Source: Rosellinia necatrix
Taxonomy: Eukaryota; Ascomycota; Sordariomycetes; Xylariales; Xylariaceae
Direction of reading: 5' to 3'
Length of the DNA stretch: 64,000 bases
Assembly: GCA_021209875.1 (NCBI GenBank)
Contig: JAGYVD010000010.1
Coordinates: 2,666,001-2,730,000, forward strand
Made by a program: the position numbers and the translations under genes. Positions 30,760 to 42,640 of this stretch are shown piece by piece (the first letter of the stretch is position 1; the number at the start of each line of letters is the position of its first letter). The notes beneath the pieces were generated by a model. The model ran no database searches, was not told the origin of the DNA, and saw only the letters and a list, made by a program, of their open reading frames with translations.

Positions 30760-33339
30760 CACCTATACTGCGGCCGGGAGTCGGGAGGTATGGTAGTCGC
30801 TATCCCTCATACGTTCCAGCCGTATTTTTAAAGCCTCGGTCCCATCATCAGGAATGGCGGCCTCCCGAAACCAAGGATGTTCCAAAGCCTGACGAGCAGT
30901 GATCCGTTTCGCCGGGTCATAGATAAAGATCTTTTGTAGAAGATCTAGAAAGAGTCGCAGAAAAGGACTGGTTGTCGGTATGATATCCTAGCGTCGAGTT
31001 AGACTACGTCCCGTATCACGACGTTTATAGACTTACACTCAGCCGTTTCATGTGTCGAACAAATCTCCTAGACGCTCTCGTGGTCTCGGCGGTGGGGTAA
31101 TCCAGTTTCAAACGTTTGAAATACCTAGGTCATGTATCAGAAAAATGGTCTTCCCCGCCAAATGATTTGGGACATACTTGGCTGGCGAATTACTGCTGGT
31201 GCGAGACGCCGATTTGTTCACAGCCTGCACCAGGTGTGTGTCGATTCTGCTGTCACACACGTTCTCCATCATTGCGAGATGCTCTAGGTTATCGTGAGTT
31301 TGGAATAGTGCATCTCCGGTGAAGAACTCCACTAGAATACACCCAATGCTCCAAATATCGCATGGGAAGGACCAGCCAAGGCCAAGGATGATCTCGGGTG
31401 CGCGGTAGTGGCGTGTGGAGACGACTGAAGAATGATATTCGTCATCGAAAGTAGCAGATCCAAAATCTATCAACCGAATCTCAGTATCGAGGAGAACCTT
31501 GCGTTGAGTAGCCTGCCGATTTGTTGCGTTGGTGGATGACGGTATCCGCCTGTTGTAGGTGAAGGTCTGGTAGGCACTATCACAGAGGAGGATATTTTCG
31601 GGTTTGAGATCCGTGTGAATGAGGTTGAGGTCGTGGAGAACTAGGTAGATATCAGCTTGGATCGGGTGTGACGTGTCCGGGTTATGCTCACACGCGACGC
31701 TCGTTAACAATTGACGAGCAAAGCTCTGTATCTGACTATTTGGGAAGGGAACGAAGTTATTACTTTTCAGGAAATCAAACACGCTCGAGCCTAGCAGATC
31801 CATTACAATGCAGATGTGGCCGCGGAAGTCGAAGCAGTCCCGCAGATGAATACATCTATTACGGTTTTCCGAGTCGTTCGCCTTGAGGGTTTGTAGCACC
31901 CGCAATTCGATCCTCGAAGCGTCCCTGTATTTTTGCACCGCCCGGATGATTTTGATGGCAACGAGTTTGTTTCGTCTGCGGTCGCGGGCTTCAACGACCT
32001 TACCGAAGGTGCCTTGACCAAGAAGTTTCCTGATGGTATCTACGTAAAGATTAGGGACAATGTAGGGGTTAATGACGCGGGGGAACGAGTGGACGAACAT
32101 TGCGATGTGAGATCAGCATCGGGAACTACTATATAGTGGCCGTCGTCGTCGTCAATTTTGACATTTGTCTGATGCGTACGCTAGAGGTCTTAGTTTAGTG
32201 ATTTGATCTTCTGCGGCACAAGGCGAAGCGGGACTTACATCGTTAACAACTCGCACAGTAACTTCGCCACATTTCTTTATCGGCTTTTGAGGAGGTTGGT
32301 ACTCGTGGAAACCCTCGCCGAGAACCTCGACCTCCCTACGCTTCGCGTCCTGGGCGATCTGTTGGCGGGTGCGCTTCCGCTTCTGACCGGTCTGGGGCGT
32401 CTCATAGTCATACTGCCCGTTTGACGAAAGAGACGTGGGCGCTGTTGTGTTATAGGCCGAAGTGGTAGGGTCGGACGAGGCAGAGCCGCTGTTGGTGGGC
32501 TGCTGATAGGAGCCATTCGACCTGGCATCATACACGTTGTCGGTGAAAAGCTCGTCTTCCTTTCGACGCTTTTTGGCAACATGGCGAGCGGGCTGCTTGT
32601 TTGTCGTGCCCCCAGTGGTGTCGTTGGTATAGGTGCGGGACGTAGTGGCGCTGGAGACCTGGAGTTCGGGGTCGGGAGTGTCGTCTATGACAATGATTTC
32701 CTTCGGCAGACCATTCTTATAGAACTGCTTCCAATCAGGCTCCTTGGACCTCCGGCGTTTCCTTGGCTGACTTTCCGTGTATGTTGCGGGAGGCATGTTG
32801 GCGTGGTGCGCTTCAGAATGCGGCGTGGAATGTGTCCTTGTAGAAAGGTGTCTCGCAGGTGCTACCGAAGCCACGGCCCCATTTGAAGATGCCTCGTTGG
32901 CAGAATAGGGTGGATTGGTCGTGTACGAAGAGGCGGCCGAGGCAGCCGAGGCAGTCGGCGTTGCAACGGTCTGAGGATTGTACTGCTGTTGCTGCGACTG
33001 CGGCTGCGGCTGCGGCTGCTGTTGCGGTTGTGGCTGCGGTTGGGGTTGGGGTTGCTGCTGCTGCGGCTGTTGTTGTGGTTGGTGTTGCGGCTGCTGCTGC
33101 TGCGGTTGGTGTTGTTGTGAATGCCGATTCGGTACGGTAGCGGTCGAGGCGGTCGAAGATGCCGAGGACGGTGTAGGCAGAAGAGTGTTCCCCGAACCGG
33201 AAGCAACAGAGCGGTACGAGGCACTGTTGGCCGACAATCCTGGATACGCCGGATAATGATGAACGTGGTGAGGAGGCTGATGATGGTGATGGCGGTAATG
33301 CGGATGCAATGTGGCCGTGGCAGTCGTTGGGGTTGACAT
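30760..33339 (-). CDS. LAMMER (CLK-family) dual-specificity protein kinase
   Basis: Six minus-strand exons: 32239-33339, 32099-32168, 31692-32039, 31178-31640, 31037-31124 and 30760-30987; 765 residues, all phases consistent. Introns are 49 to 70 bases. The kinase domain starts near residue 390: glycine loop LGQGTFGKV (397-405), AIKII lysine, HTDLKPEN with catalytic D517, DFG 565-567, activation segment [12 protein letters not shown], and the family signature EHLAMME at 626-632. The kinase should phosphorylate SR-type splicing factors and act in growth and stress control, as in yeast Kns1 and fission yeast Lkh1. The first 390 residues are low complexity: HPH and PxP runs, then a Q/P tract of about 50 residues coded by CAG/CAA/CCG (33000-33110), a likely nuclear signal PRKRRRS, and a conserved [20 protein letters not shown] block. 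An intron inside the kinase domain (31641-31691) is in frame and open, so a retained-intron product would carry a 17-residue insert. Confidence 0.92.
32990..33120 (-). repeat. CAG/CAA/CCG repeat coding a Q/P tract
   Basis: Within the kinase N-terminus the minus strand codes about 45 residues almost wholly Gln and Pro. The unit is imperfect, so length variation between strains is likely. Confidence 0.85.
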
Positions 33340-36300
33340 TATGGATTACTCCCGAGGAGGGTCTGCCGGCTATCCAACGACGGCAGGAATGCGTCGTCGT
33401 GCGTGCAGACAGACGGGCAGACGGGCAGACGGTCAATCAGACAGACAGGCAGGACAGAGAGAAGAAGACACGGGCGGAATGGGGAGGTGAAGAGAGGAGA
33501 GGAGAGCGAAGACAGGGCGAAGACAGAGCGAGGAGAGCAGCTGTGACAGCGACGACAGAGCGGAGTGGCAGGGAGAGCGCTGTAGGTCCCTATGTGGTAG
33601 GTAGGTGGTAGGTAGGTGGTAGGTGGTTTGACAGCGGCGGATTGGCCGGGCAGGAGCAGCAGGAGCAACAGGACAATCCCTATTTCCCTGTACTAGCGAC
33701 TACTCACGACCTGGATGGCGACTGCTCACTGCTGGCGACTGCTGAGCCTTCGGGTTGAAACCAGTGGGCAGCAGGTGGTCGTCGTCGAGGGCGGCTTTGT
33801 AACGTCTGGATTCAGAACCCCAGGCAGGACAAGACAGGGCAGCCTCCAGCGCTGGATTTCAAGACGCTTCAGGAGCAGCAGTCAGTCGAGGAAGGTGCCC
33901 GCCAGATGTAGCAGGCACATTGCGTTCTGCAAGTGGTTAGATGGGTCCTAGACGCCAGGTGCTGTAATTTCAGGGAAGTGCCTGTGCCTGAGCAGAGTGT
34001 ACGTACTTGAAAACCGCTCAATACAAATTGCTTATTTGCCCCGTCAGGTGCCGAGGGGGGGGAAGGGGAATAGCGGGAGTTAGTGTAGGCACCGGAGTCG
34101 TTAATGAGCCCTAACTTGCGAGGGTTGTAGGCGGGGCATCCACTAATCAACACCCGGACATAGTAGGCCGTCGGGTACCCAGATACGACGGCGGAAGAGA
34201 GCGCCCTGCCCTTGGAGAGATCCCGACACAATGGAAACGTCTATTCTGTTGCTGTTGCTGTTGCTGTTGTTGTTATTGTTGCTATTGTGTTTTCCTTTTC
34301 CTTTTCCTTTCCTTTCCTTTTCTTTCCTTGGGCAGCCTTGGCCTTGGCCTTGCTTTGATCTTCTCCTTCCCGTGCTCGTTTCACAGTTTCGCCAGGGAAA
34401 TTGGAGTCTCTCGTGATTATTGCAGTTGTTGGTCAAGTTGTGATGTGGTGACGGCTGGGTCAAATAGAACCGCACTAGGTAAATTAAGTAAGTACGTAAC
34501 TTAGGTAGGTACTTAAACCTCACCGAGTTACTAACCACATCCCAAGGTAGTGAGTGTCCTTCTGTGGTAGACATCATGGATATGTAGTGTATGTGTGCGT
34601 ACCTGCTGTAGAGAGGTTAGGTACCTATATTGGGTACTTTGTACTTTTTGTGGTCTTCAAATAGCGGGCTCGGATGGCGGTGGGACCTCGTTGCCGAGAG
34701 CTGAACTACACTACAGGATTATTATTTTCCTGCCTTCTCATCAAATTCGTTCATTCCCATCTCCATATACCTATACTTAGACTTGGGCAACGTAGACAAG
34801 GGACACACAATTCGACGGCGTGTGGATTATACCTGATTCCGTGATCTAATCTGTTGTAAGCGCTCTCCGAGTGCTACTACAACTAAACATGGCCCTGTTG
34901 GCGATTGGTTGGGGCACCATGCTCTAACAGCCCCGGGGCCTGGAGGAGCGCGACGCCGGCTCTGGGGTTTGAGAGTGGTACAACGCCCCCTAGCTACCCT
35001 GGATACTACGTATATACCAACTAACTCGGAGAATGAAAAGGACGTGTTAGTCAACCACCTGAAAGGTAAAGGGCGAAAGGGCACTGCGGCACAGCCCGTG
35101 CTCCTTTTCAAACTGGTATAATACAACGGTCTGCTTTTGTCAAACCTGTGGCTTCGGTAGCTGACCACGGAGTCTGCCAACAACTTGAACAACAAACGAC
35201 CCAGAAAGCCAATATTAGTCAGGGATCGGACTCTGGTCATATTGGACCTGTCATTGGTTCCAGTTACAGAACCTTGGAACTCATTATCTGGCCTGGCGTT
35301 TAAGTTTACAGCGTACCTTGGGATATGTACGCAGGTACCAGAATCGACCCCCCCCCGCCTAAAAGATTTGGCCTACAGACCTAAGGTCGGCTTCCTCAGC
35401 CACCTGTGCACTCGGAGTTGTTGCTTGGATACCTCTTACCTAGGTAGGTAGAGGAGGTAGGGAACTTTACATACCTACAATAGTGGTTGTTCGGATGGTT
35501 AAATTTGAACTAAAAGCCACTGTATATTTGCTACGTCTTATCTCTGTTATCGTGTGTTGGACAGTATGAATGACAGTATAGAGCACTGTACAATTGTATG
35601 ACCAAAAGGTGGAAGCACACAGTTCCCTGGGCTCTTGCGGCTAAGTAGCGGGCAGGACCCGTTCACGCCATCGTGAATGTTACAGTGTTTCGGCTACTCG
35701 GACACACTGTTACATCTCACTTTCCCGTTTATCCTGGATGGTACCTATGCATTTCAAGATCCATCGCTCAGTGAGTCAGCCCTTTCCAGCATAACTACCT
35801 ACAACCTAAACATATGTTTCGATTGACCTACTCTACTACAATGTCTTTATTGTTCCATAGCCCATGCAGCTGATAGTGGTCAAGGTAACTAACTAGCAAG
35901 TTATAACTAGACATCATCCATCCTATCTTATTCTTACATCAATTAACTAGTTGCCTATTACCTACCTACTGATGCTACTACTACTGATGCCTCTCGTCCT
36001 TCTCCTCGACCGCTCTATTGATGTCTAACTTTGTGCCACAAAGTCAGCACATCCATCTGGCCTTGGCTGGCATGTTTGGCTAGCTAGGTACAGTATTGTG
36101 CATCGAATCCACCTGGCACTCCACCTCGCCACCAAACCCGTCAATCATGTCCCTATTATAAATACCCGACGGGAGCCAACGGGGGGCTCTGCCTCAGCAT
36201 CTTCGTCACACTACAGCGCACTTTGCCCATCTCTGTGTCCATCTCTGCCCATCTCTCGCCACATCAGTGCCATCAGTGACCCTGCCTGTACTGCCGTTCC

Positions 36301-39067
36301 CCACGCACATAATTCAAGTCACCCGGCGACATTAACCGTGAACGGACTAGGTAAGGTGAGGTGTATATAAGCACGCAAATGCCCTTCGAAGATTCTGCCG
36401 CTGCCTGCAGCGGCGCAGTGTCCCCCCCAGTGTCCCCCAGTGTTCAGCGTTCAGCGTTCAGTGTCTTTTTCCAGAACCCATCTCCGGCCGAGGGGATCCC
36501 TGTTTCCCTTGACAGTGATACCACATAAACTTATGCATCCCGTACAGTCGTTTGCCGGGTTGGGAGTGGTGACCCCCTCATCTCGTCTTCCATCGCCCAC
36601 GCCGGCTCGCCAGGGTCAGGTCCTCTAAACCCCGAATCCTAAGGAAGGGAGCGGACCGTGAAACCTCCTAAATTTGCCCACTAGTTCTCTGCCGCTCATC
36701 CTGTGGCCAAGCAGCAGCGCACCACCGGCCAAGCATCATGTCTTGTCGCCGGACAAGTCACTGCAAGTAATAAGCCTGGGTCGGGAGGAATGAGGGATGA
36801 GGAATGTGTTGGTCGATGTGGCATTTCCAGAAGAAACTCGGCCTTTCGAGATTTCCTAATCATGTGGCTCATGTGGCAATCGAGGTCCAACAAACAACCA
36901 TACCGTACCCAATCCAGCTACCCCAGGTGAGCAGGTACAGTAACGGTTTGCACGGGAATACCACTCTTACCCCCCCTCAACCAGACAGATATGTCGAGAC
37001 GTGAATCATGGCCAGGCAGGTCACCAACCGAGCGGATTCCGGCCCTACTGGTCAGTTTCTGCGCAGTTTCTGCTCACTACCTGGCCGGTGACGTGCCGCC
37101 GCCAATTCCCGCCTACCCAATACACACTAGGCCAGTTGCTCAGGTGTCTGCCGTCTGCTACATTCACAGCCTTTATTAGAAGGATTTCGTAGAAGGGGCC
37201 GGTAAACCAGTTCCAGAACTGTGCAACTGGCAGTGCTAGACGGGCTCAGTGGCGACAAGTCAGTCTTTTTGATGTAGGGTAGCATCACCCTTCCCCATCC
37301 AACGGGGCAAAATGCGAAGCCCAGTCCATTCGCTGGCATCCCTCGGTTGGGTCTTGTCTTGAAGGGGCTTGGTCTGGTTGCCTTGCCTACACTACCGCCC
37401 CGACCCTTGTGCCCTTGGCCAACCCCCCATGCTGCCTCGAGCAGACTTGAGTCCATGGCTATGAAGTCACTGCTTCGCCATACTTGGAGCATGATGAGAT
37501 GACCGCCAGTCGATCTTAGCTCGCTACCGAGGATGGACAGCTGGCTGCTGAAAGATGGTGTGTGCATATGTACAGCACACCCACCACCACACACACCACC
37601 CACCGTACGTAGTACGTACCTCCTCACGATAACGAACTACACTGCTACAGCTCGGCACCCCCCCCCGGGTCTTGGGACCGCAACATATCGCTACCCTGGA
37701 ACCAGCCGGGACTCACGGCTTATGTAACACCTTACGATCCTGATCAACATGAAGAAGCTAAATAAACGCTCTTGTCTGTATCGGATGTATGTCAATGCAA
37801 GGAAGCATTTGGGCTTGGCCAAGACGATGGCTACAAGCAACCAAGAAAGCAACCAAGCCACATCGAAAACCAACAAGGTTATCACGTCGGCGCCATGTTA
37901 TTTTCTCAGGTGGTAAGAAGGCGAAGGGCGTCGTCACACGGACCTAGATAAACCAACCAGCAATCTCGCTTCTACGGTTGGAGTCCCAGGTTTCAATACC
38001 TCTTCCAGAAAAGCAAATGCACTTCGAGGGAAATTTGCTTTCTTCCATCCTCTCCCTCCTCTTCTTCCTCTTCTTACCTTATTAGCGCAATCAGCCTTCC
38101 CGCCTACCTTTTTAATCCCTCTTCTGATTTTTCTTCTCTCTCCCTCTCTCCCAACAAAGGGAGGTCGGGGGGGGGGGGCGACAGAGAGTTTACAAGGTCA
38201 AGGTCGCAGTAGTTTTATGTACCCCGCGTCCGGCTGGATCAAGTTTGTGCCTAGGTACAGAGAGCTGCTGACTTAGACTTAGACACAAGACGCAGAACGC
38301 AAGACACAAAATGCAGACACCTAAATGTACTGTAGCACACACTAAGGCTAGGTTAGCTTAAGTAGATACCAATATGCCGAACAATGGGCATCATTATCGA
38401 GCCACTGCTTGCGCGGCCATGCGGTGCGGTACACCGCGGTTCATTCACCACACACTACACTAGGTAGTCTAGTCTTACACCAAAAAAAGCAGCTGCATAC
38501 TTACTATCTAGGTTTGTCAGGTCAGGAAACCCCCCTCCTCCCTCCCCCTCTCGCCGGCTTTCTGTGATGGGAAATCCCATGGTTTATCACCCCTTGCCCT
38601 AATCTTTCCCAAATTCTGTGGTACCCCCGATGCGCCCGGTTCGCTCTCACTTGCAGTAAAACTAGTAAGAGGCAGAGTCGGATGCGTATCAGGGTAGAGC
38701 GAACAGTATAACACCTGTGCAGAGGAGAGAAGGGATCCCGTGCTCAGTCCTCCTCTCTTATGATTCAATGCTCGCTAAGATCCGTCCTTGTCTTGTCTTC
38801 TTACCACGTTTGGAGACTCCAAGCGGGACAATAAACGATTATAACCTGTCCCCCCCATGTGTGCAGCCCCAATCACCCCGCCGACGCATTGAAACCGAAA
38901 GTGCTCGGGATACATAGCAAACTACACTAACGCCCCGAGAGATATGCCACGCCAACGAACCAAGCAAGGCCAATTGGTCTACAAATAGCAATAATTTTGG
39001 ATGAGGTCTGGGCAAAAATAAAAGCGAAAGGGATGTAAAACAAACAAGGGGACGGATATTATAGTAA

Positions 39068-39103
39068 ACAAAACATACATACATACATACATACATACAT
39101 ACT
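39068..39103. repeat. (ACAT)n microsatellite
   Basis: About nine ACAT units. Confidence 0.9.
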
Positions 39104-39144
39104 TGTACATGACGCCCACACTATATTTAACCCATGTAGCGAGC

Positions 39145-39146
<2 letters not shown>

Positions 39147-39185
<39 letters not shown>

Positions 39186-39198
39186 ACGCACACACACC
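39147..39198. repeat. (CA)n microsatellite
   Basis: About 16 CA units followed by imperfect CA/TA/CG units. Confidence 0.9.
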
Positions 39199-39630
39199 TA
39201 CAGTACGTAGTACACATACGTAGTATAGTTCCCTTTCGGCGACTACCCTACCTCCTTGTGTGTAGCATTAACAGGGGTCGCAAGAGAGGGGTTTGTTTTG
39301 ATGCATCTACCCGGCTATCCGTGGCCCTTCTTCACTTTACAGGAAGGGTGAGGAAGGGTGAGGGGGTAAAATACTATACACTACAATAAAAAACCGGCAG
39401 GGCCTTTTTTTTTTTGGCCAGGGTAGGAAGTAATTAATAATAACATATTGCAGATTGTCGAGACCGAAAACAATTGATTCGTTCTCTTTTTTTTTTTTCT
39501 TCTTCTCTGCATCTAGTATGCCCAACAAACAGAACGTACATACACACACTACATCAACGCGCGGCTCCGGTGGCAGGAAAAAGGGCCGTCGGTGAAAATT
39601 TTTGTGATTATATATTGCTGCATGGCGTAC

Positions 39631-39653
39631 GTAGATAGATAGATAGATAGATA
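39631..39653. repeat. (GATA)n microsatellite
   Basis: Five to six GATA units. Confidence 0.9.
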
Positions 39654-40105
39654 ACTCTTTACTGAGAGCGGTACGTCTGTCACATAAGGTATTTATAGAC
39701 AAGAAGGGCGTGGTGTAATTTTATGCCGGTAGGGTATTCAGAGACTCCATGTATGGCTATATGGAGGGTAGCCACTATTCGCCGTCCGCATCTATTTATT
39801 CTACTCGATGTCTCGTTTCCCAAGGTCACCGGGAAGTTAACCCAGGTGGTTGGTTGGCTCGATCATCCAACGCCTCCCGAGGGTAGATGTCATCCCGTCT
39901 TCCCGTCTCCGTGTGTGGGGCGGGTGCACCCGCGGTGACGGAGATGAGATGTATTCCCTGTTTCGATATTGTAGGCAACCCCCCCTTGTCTCACCACCTC
40001 CGGTCTATCTTTTGTTACCCGTTCTAGCCTCTATGACAAACGCCTCGGAGAGTGGGAGGGGGAAGAGGGTAGGTAGGTGCGTTAGGTAAGTGGGGGAAGG
40101 AGGTA

Positions 40106-41480
40106 TCATATGCCGCGGTTGAAGACGACCAACCCGCCCTCGCCGCCGCGGCCGCGGAACTCCTCCTCGAGGCTGTCGGCGGCGATGCGTTGGCGCTGGG
40201 GGAAGGCGGCGAGGGCGAGGGGCAGGGCGATGTAGCTCATGCCGAGGATGAGGGCGAGGTTGACGGGGAGGGTCAGGCGGGGGTTCTCGCGCAGCCAGCG
40301 GGCGCGCTGGAGGCGGACGAGGACAAGCGGGGGCACGACCATGATGGGGCTGCTGTTGAGGACGCGGCTGAGGGCCGTCTCGGCGACGGCCAGCGTCGCG
40401 GCCTTGCGGCTCTTCCCCAGGGACTCGACGTCGCCCTCGGCCCGGCCCTCGGCCGCGAGCCGCGCCTTGTCGGCGGCCGAGAGCACCGGGTACACGTCGA
40501 TGCCCACGCGCATCTCCTCCCCGCGCATCAGGAACACGTTGAGGAACCCGGCCGACGCCACGGCCGCGAACGGCACCAGGCGGCCGAGGATCAGCTTCGT
40601 CGAGGGCGACACGCGCCTCAGGCGCGGGACGAGGGAGTTCAGGCCCACGGCCACGGTGCAGGAGGCGCCCACGGCGAGAAAGTACGACTGCGCGAGCTTG
40701 GAGTAGGAGAGCGGCGTCGACTTGTTCGCGTTCGCGTTGTTGATGGCCACGTTGAGGGACTGGTTTGCGATCTGCCAGGCGACTGTGCCGGTATTCTAGG
40801 CGGAGAGAGAGAGAGAGAGAGGATAGAGGGTTAGCGTTTTGGGGGTTATGCCCTCGAACGGGTATGGGATTCGGAGTGTCTGGAGGGGGTCGCCTACCGA
40901 TAGACCCGGTGTAAGCATTCCTGCCGTTACGACCAGGTTCGAGAGGGCGAAGCACGACATCCGGAAGGGCAACAAGACAGGCTTGCCCGTATCTAGTTCG
41001 TACCGCACCCGATCAGCGGAGCCCATAGCTTCGGTCTAGACGGGGAGGGAGGAGAGGGGGAGGCTGCGGGTATGTGGCCGTACCGGGATGGATGGTTGAG
41101 TCGACAATCTTCTTCGCCTTCCATAGCTCGGGCGTCATCTCCTTGATCTCGCCTTGCTTGTATGCCATGACCAAGTTCTTCGCTGTTTCGAGGCCACTCT
41201 TCCCAGCCAAGAGGGTCCTATAGAGGGTGCGAATGGAGGTTAGTCATGCTTGTAGGTAGGCATATGAATAGACAGGGCAGAGAACGGCAACCAATCCGCC
41301 TCGATGCCGCCTGGACAACGCCTAGATAACGTATATGGGTACATGGGCACAGGCGCAGACGAGAAAGCAGACTCACCTCGGATCGGTGATGCTGGCCGTA
41401 TGGCGCACACGACCCCAGTATGTGCCCAGGTCATACTGCGACTCGGGCAGCTCCCGGTTGCCGGGTAGGGAGGCGGACAT
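40106..41480 (-). CDS. FSF1: Sideroflexin (mitochondrial inner-membrane carrier)
   Basis: Four minus-strand exons: 41377-41480, 41084-41217, 40898-40992 and 40106-40795; 340 residues, within the usual family size, with all phases consistent. The start at 41480 gives MSASLPGNRELPESQYDLGTY and the conserved RVRHTASITDPRTLL. The family HPDT signature is at residues 78-81, split by an intron, followed by KPVLLPFRMS, NLVVTAGMLTPGL and NQSLNVAINNANANKS. Four or five hydrophobic segments follow in the C-terminal half (for example YFLAVGASCTVAVGLNSLV and NLALILGMSYIALPLALAAF). Sideroflexins import serine, and perhaps other amino acids, into mitochondria for one-carbon metabolism; the substrate of this fungal member is inferred from family. 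GC3 is very high in the last exon. Confidence 0.92.
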
Positions 41481-42037
41481 GGTGAAGCCGCGTTGAAACT
41501 GCCCTCGCCGAGTGCTCCAGCTACTGCGGCTTCTGCGCTCCGGGGATCACTTCTATATCACTATAACGCAGAGCCGCCAATTGGTGGTCATGGCGACAAG
41601 GGAGTGGGTGGGAAGGCTTCATAAAGCAACGTCCGTCATTGGCGGTGACTGGTGGTCTTGTTGGACTGGCCGAGATCGGGGACCAGATAGCATATAATTA
41701 TCATCAATGTAGGGTAGGTACCTAGTTAGTTACCTAGGTATCTATGCACGACATCCACAACTAGAACCTTAACCACCCCTGCCTAGCCGCTATTATCCGT
41801 CCTCCCTAGATAGGTGGGTGGATACGACGAGTCTGGGGCGAGGAAACCACCTAGATTGGTATCAGTGCTACGCGAAATTTCAAAATATTAGCGCCTTCAC
41901 AAATATCAATATCAATTTCGGCATTTTGCCTGGTGTACCCCCCAAATGACTTGTTATTGTTCGCCAACGGGACAACTACGAGATGGTGAGTAACCCTGGA
42001 AGCAACTCTCGGTTTGGAGAAAAATAAAAAGATGAAT
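41481..42037. other. Spacer between sideroflexin and tRNA-Arg
   Basis: About 560 bases. Contains the sideroflexin promoter side and clustered TAGGTACCTAG-type words at 41705-41745. Nothing else recognised. Confidence 0.5.
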
Positions 42038-42129
42038 CGACCTCGGCCGGACTCGAACCGACAATCTCTAGAGTATCAGATACTATGTATCACCGAAATC
42101 TAGCGCCCTAGCCATTAGGCCACGAAGCC
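42038..42129 (-). tRNA. tRNA-Arg(UCG) with a 19-base intron
   Basis: Reading the minus strand, the acceptor stem is GGCTTCG/CGAGGTC (two wobble pairs), the D stem GCCT/GGGC, the anticodon stem CTAGA/TCTAG, and the T arm GTCGG-TTCGAGT-CCGGC. The anticodon loop is TT-TCG-G, then a 19-base intron (plus-strand 42074-42092) after position 37, the standard place. Anticodon TCG decodes CGA. Mature length is 73 bases before CCA. The intron contains GATAC-ATA-GTATC, which can form a small hairpin. Confidence 0.88.
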
Positions 42130-42640
42130 GTACACTTGGAACTGAACCCTAGCTCGAAGTGGGGGATTGAGAATCAGACGAGATAAACGTGTCTATATGC
42201 GGGTGTTCAAACATGCAAACATCAAGCTAACTAATTGTTGACTGACCCCACTTCGCCAAGAGCTCATTGTACGTACAGTATCGCAATTGTAATTTACACT
42301 TATTATACCCCCCATAAGCGCTAAGACAGCAGTGTAGTCAAGAAGACGGCACGGACAGGATTTTTGTTTCCGGAAGCGGGAAATGGTCTGTGCTTTTGAT
42401 TGCGTCTAGCCTCTTTAAATTGGTAACCAATTTAAGCAGTTATAAGTACCTATGTACTACCCAATGATCTACTAAAACCAAGATGGCGGTAGGAAAACAA
42501 GTATAGCGGTTTACTTTAGGTGCTCAAGTAGTATCCTGCCAGGCGATAGGCCCCTACCAGATAACTTGGGTACCATCCTCAGGGGGCTTAGATGTACACT
42601 CGGATGTATATTAATTTATATGTTCTAGGGGTAGTTATTA
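42130..42640. other. Transition zone to the AT-rich block
   Basis: About 500 bases of falling GC content. Contains a perfect 10-base inverted repeat with a one-base centre, TTAAATTGGT (42415-42424) and ACCAATTTAA (42426-42435). No gene seen. Confidence 0.6.

Larger units (their letters stand above)
33340..40105. other. Gene desert with simple repeats and kinase leader
   Basis: About 6.8 kb. The part at 33340-34600 is the probable promoter and leader of the kinase gene: CAGA repeats (33410-33470), GTAG repeats (33595-33632), and a TTGCTG/TTTCC pyrimidine-rich run (34240-34330). The rest is without a supportable gene; the largest frames (37127-37627 and 39337-39702, both minus) lack family or splice support. 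TAGGTA words recur near 34480-34515 and 35440-35460. A 10-base G run lies near 38168. Confidence 0.55.

Noticed and set aside
37127..37627. 166-codon minus-strand frame
   Set aside because: No splice, family or compositional support; the length is within chance for this GC content.
39068..39198. Regularly spaced short repeats as a CRISPR-like array
   Set aside because: Plain ACAT and CA microsatellites with no spacers, in a fungal genome.
40005..40955. 316-codon minus-strand frame over the sideroflexin gene
   Set aside because: Alternate-frame shadow; reads through the known introns and is Arg/Pro/His-rich.
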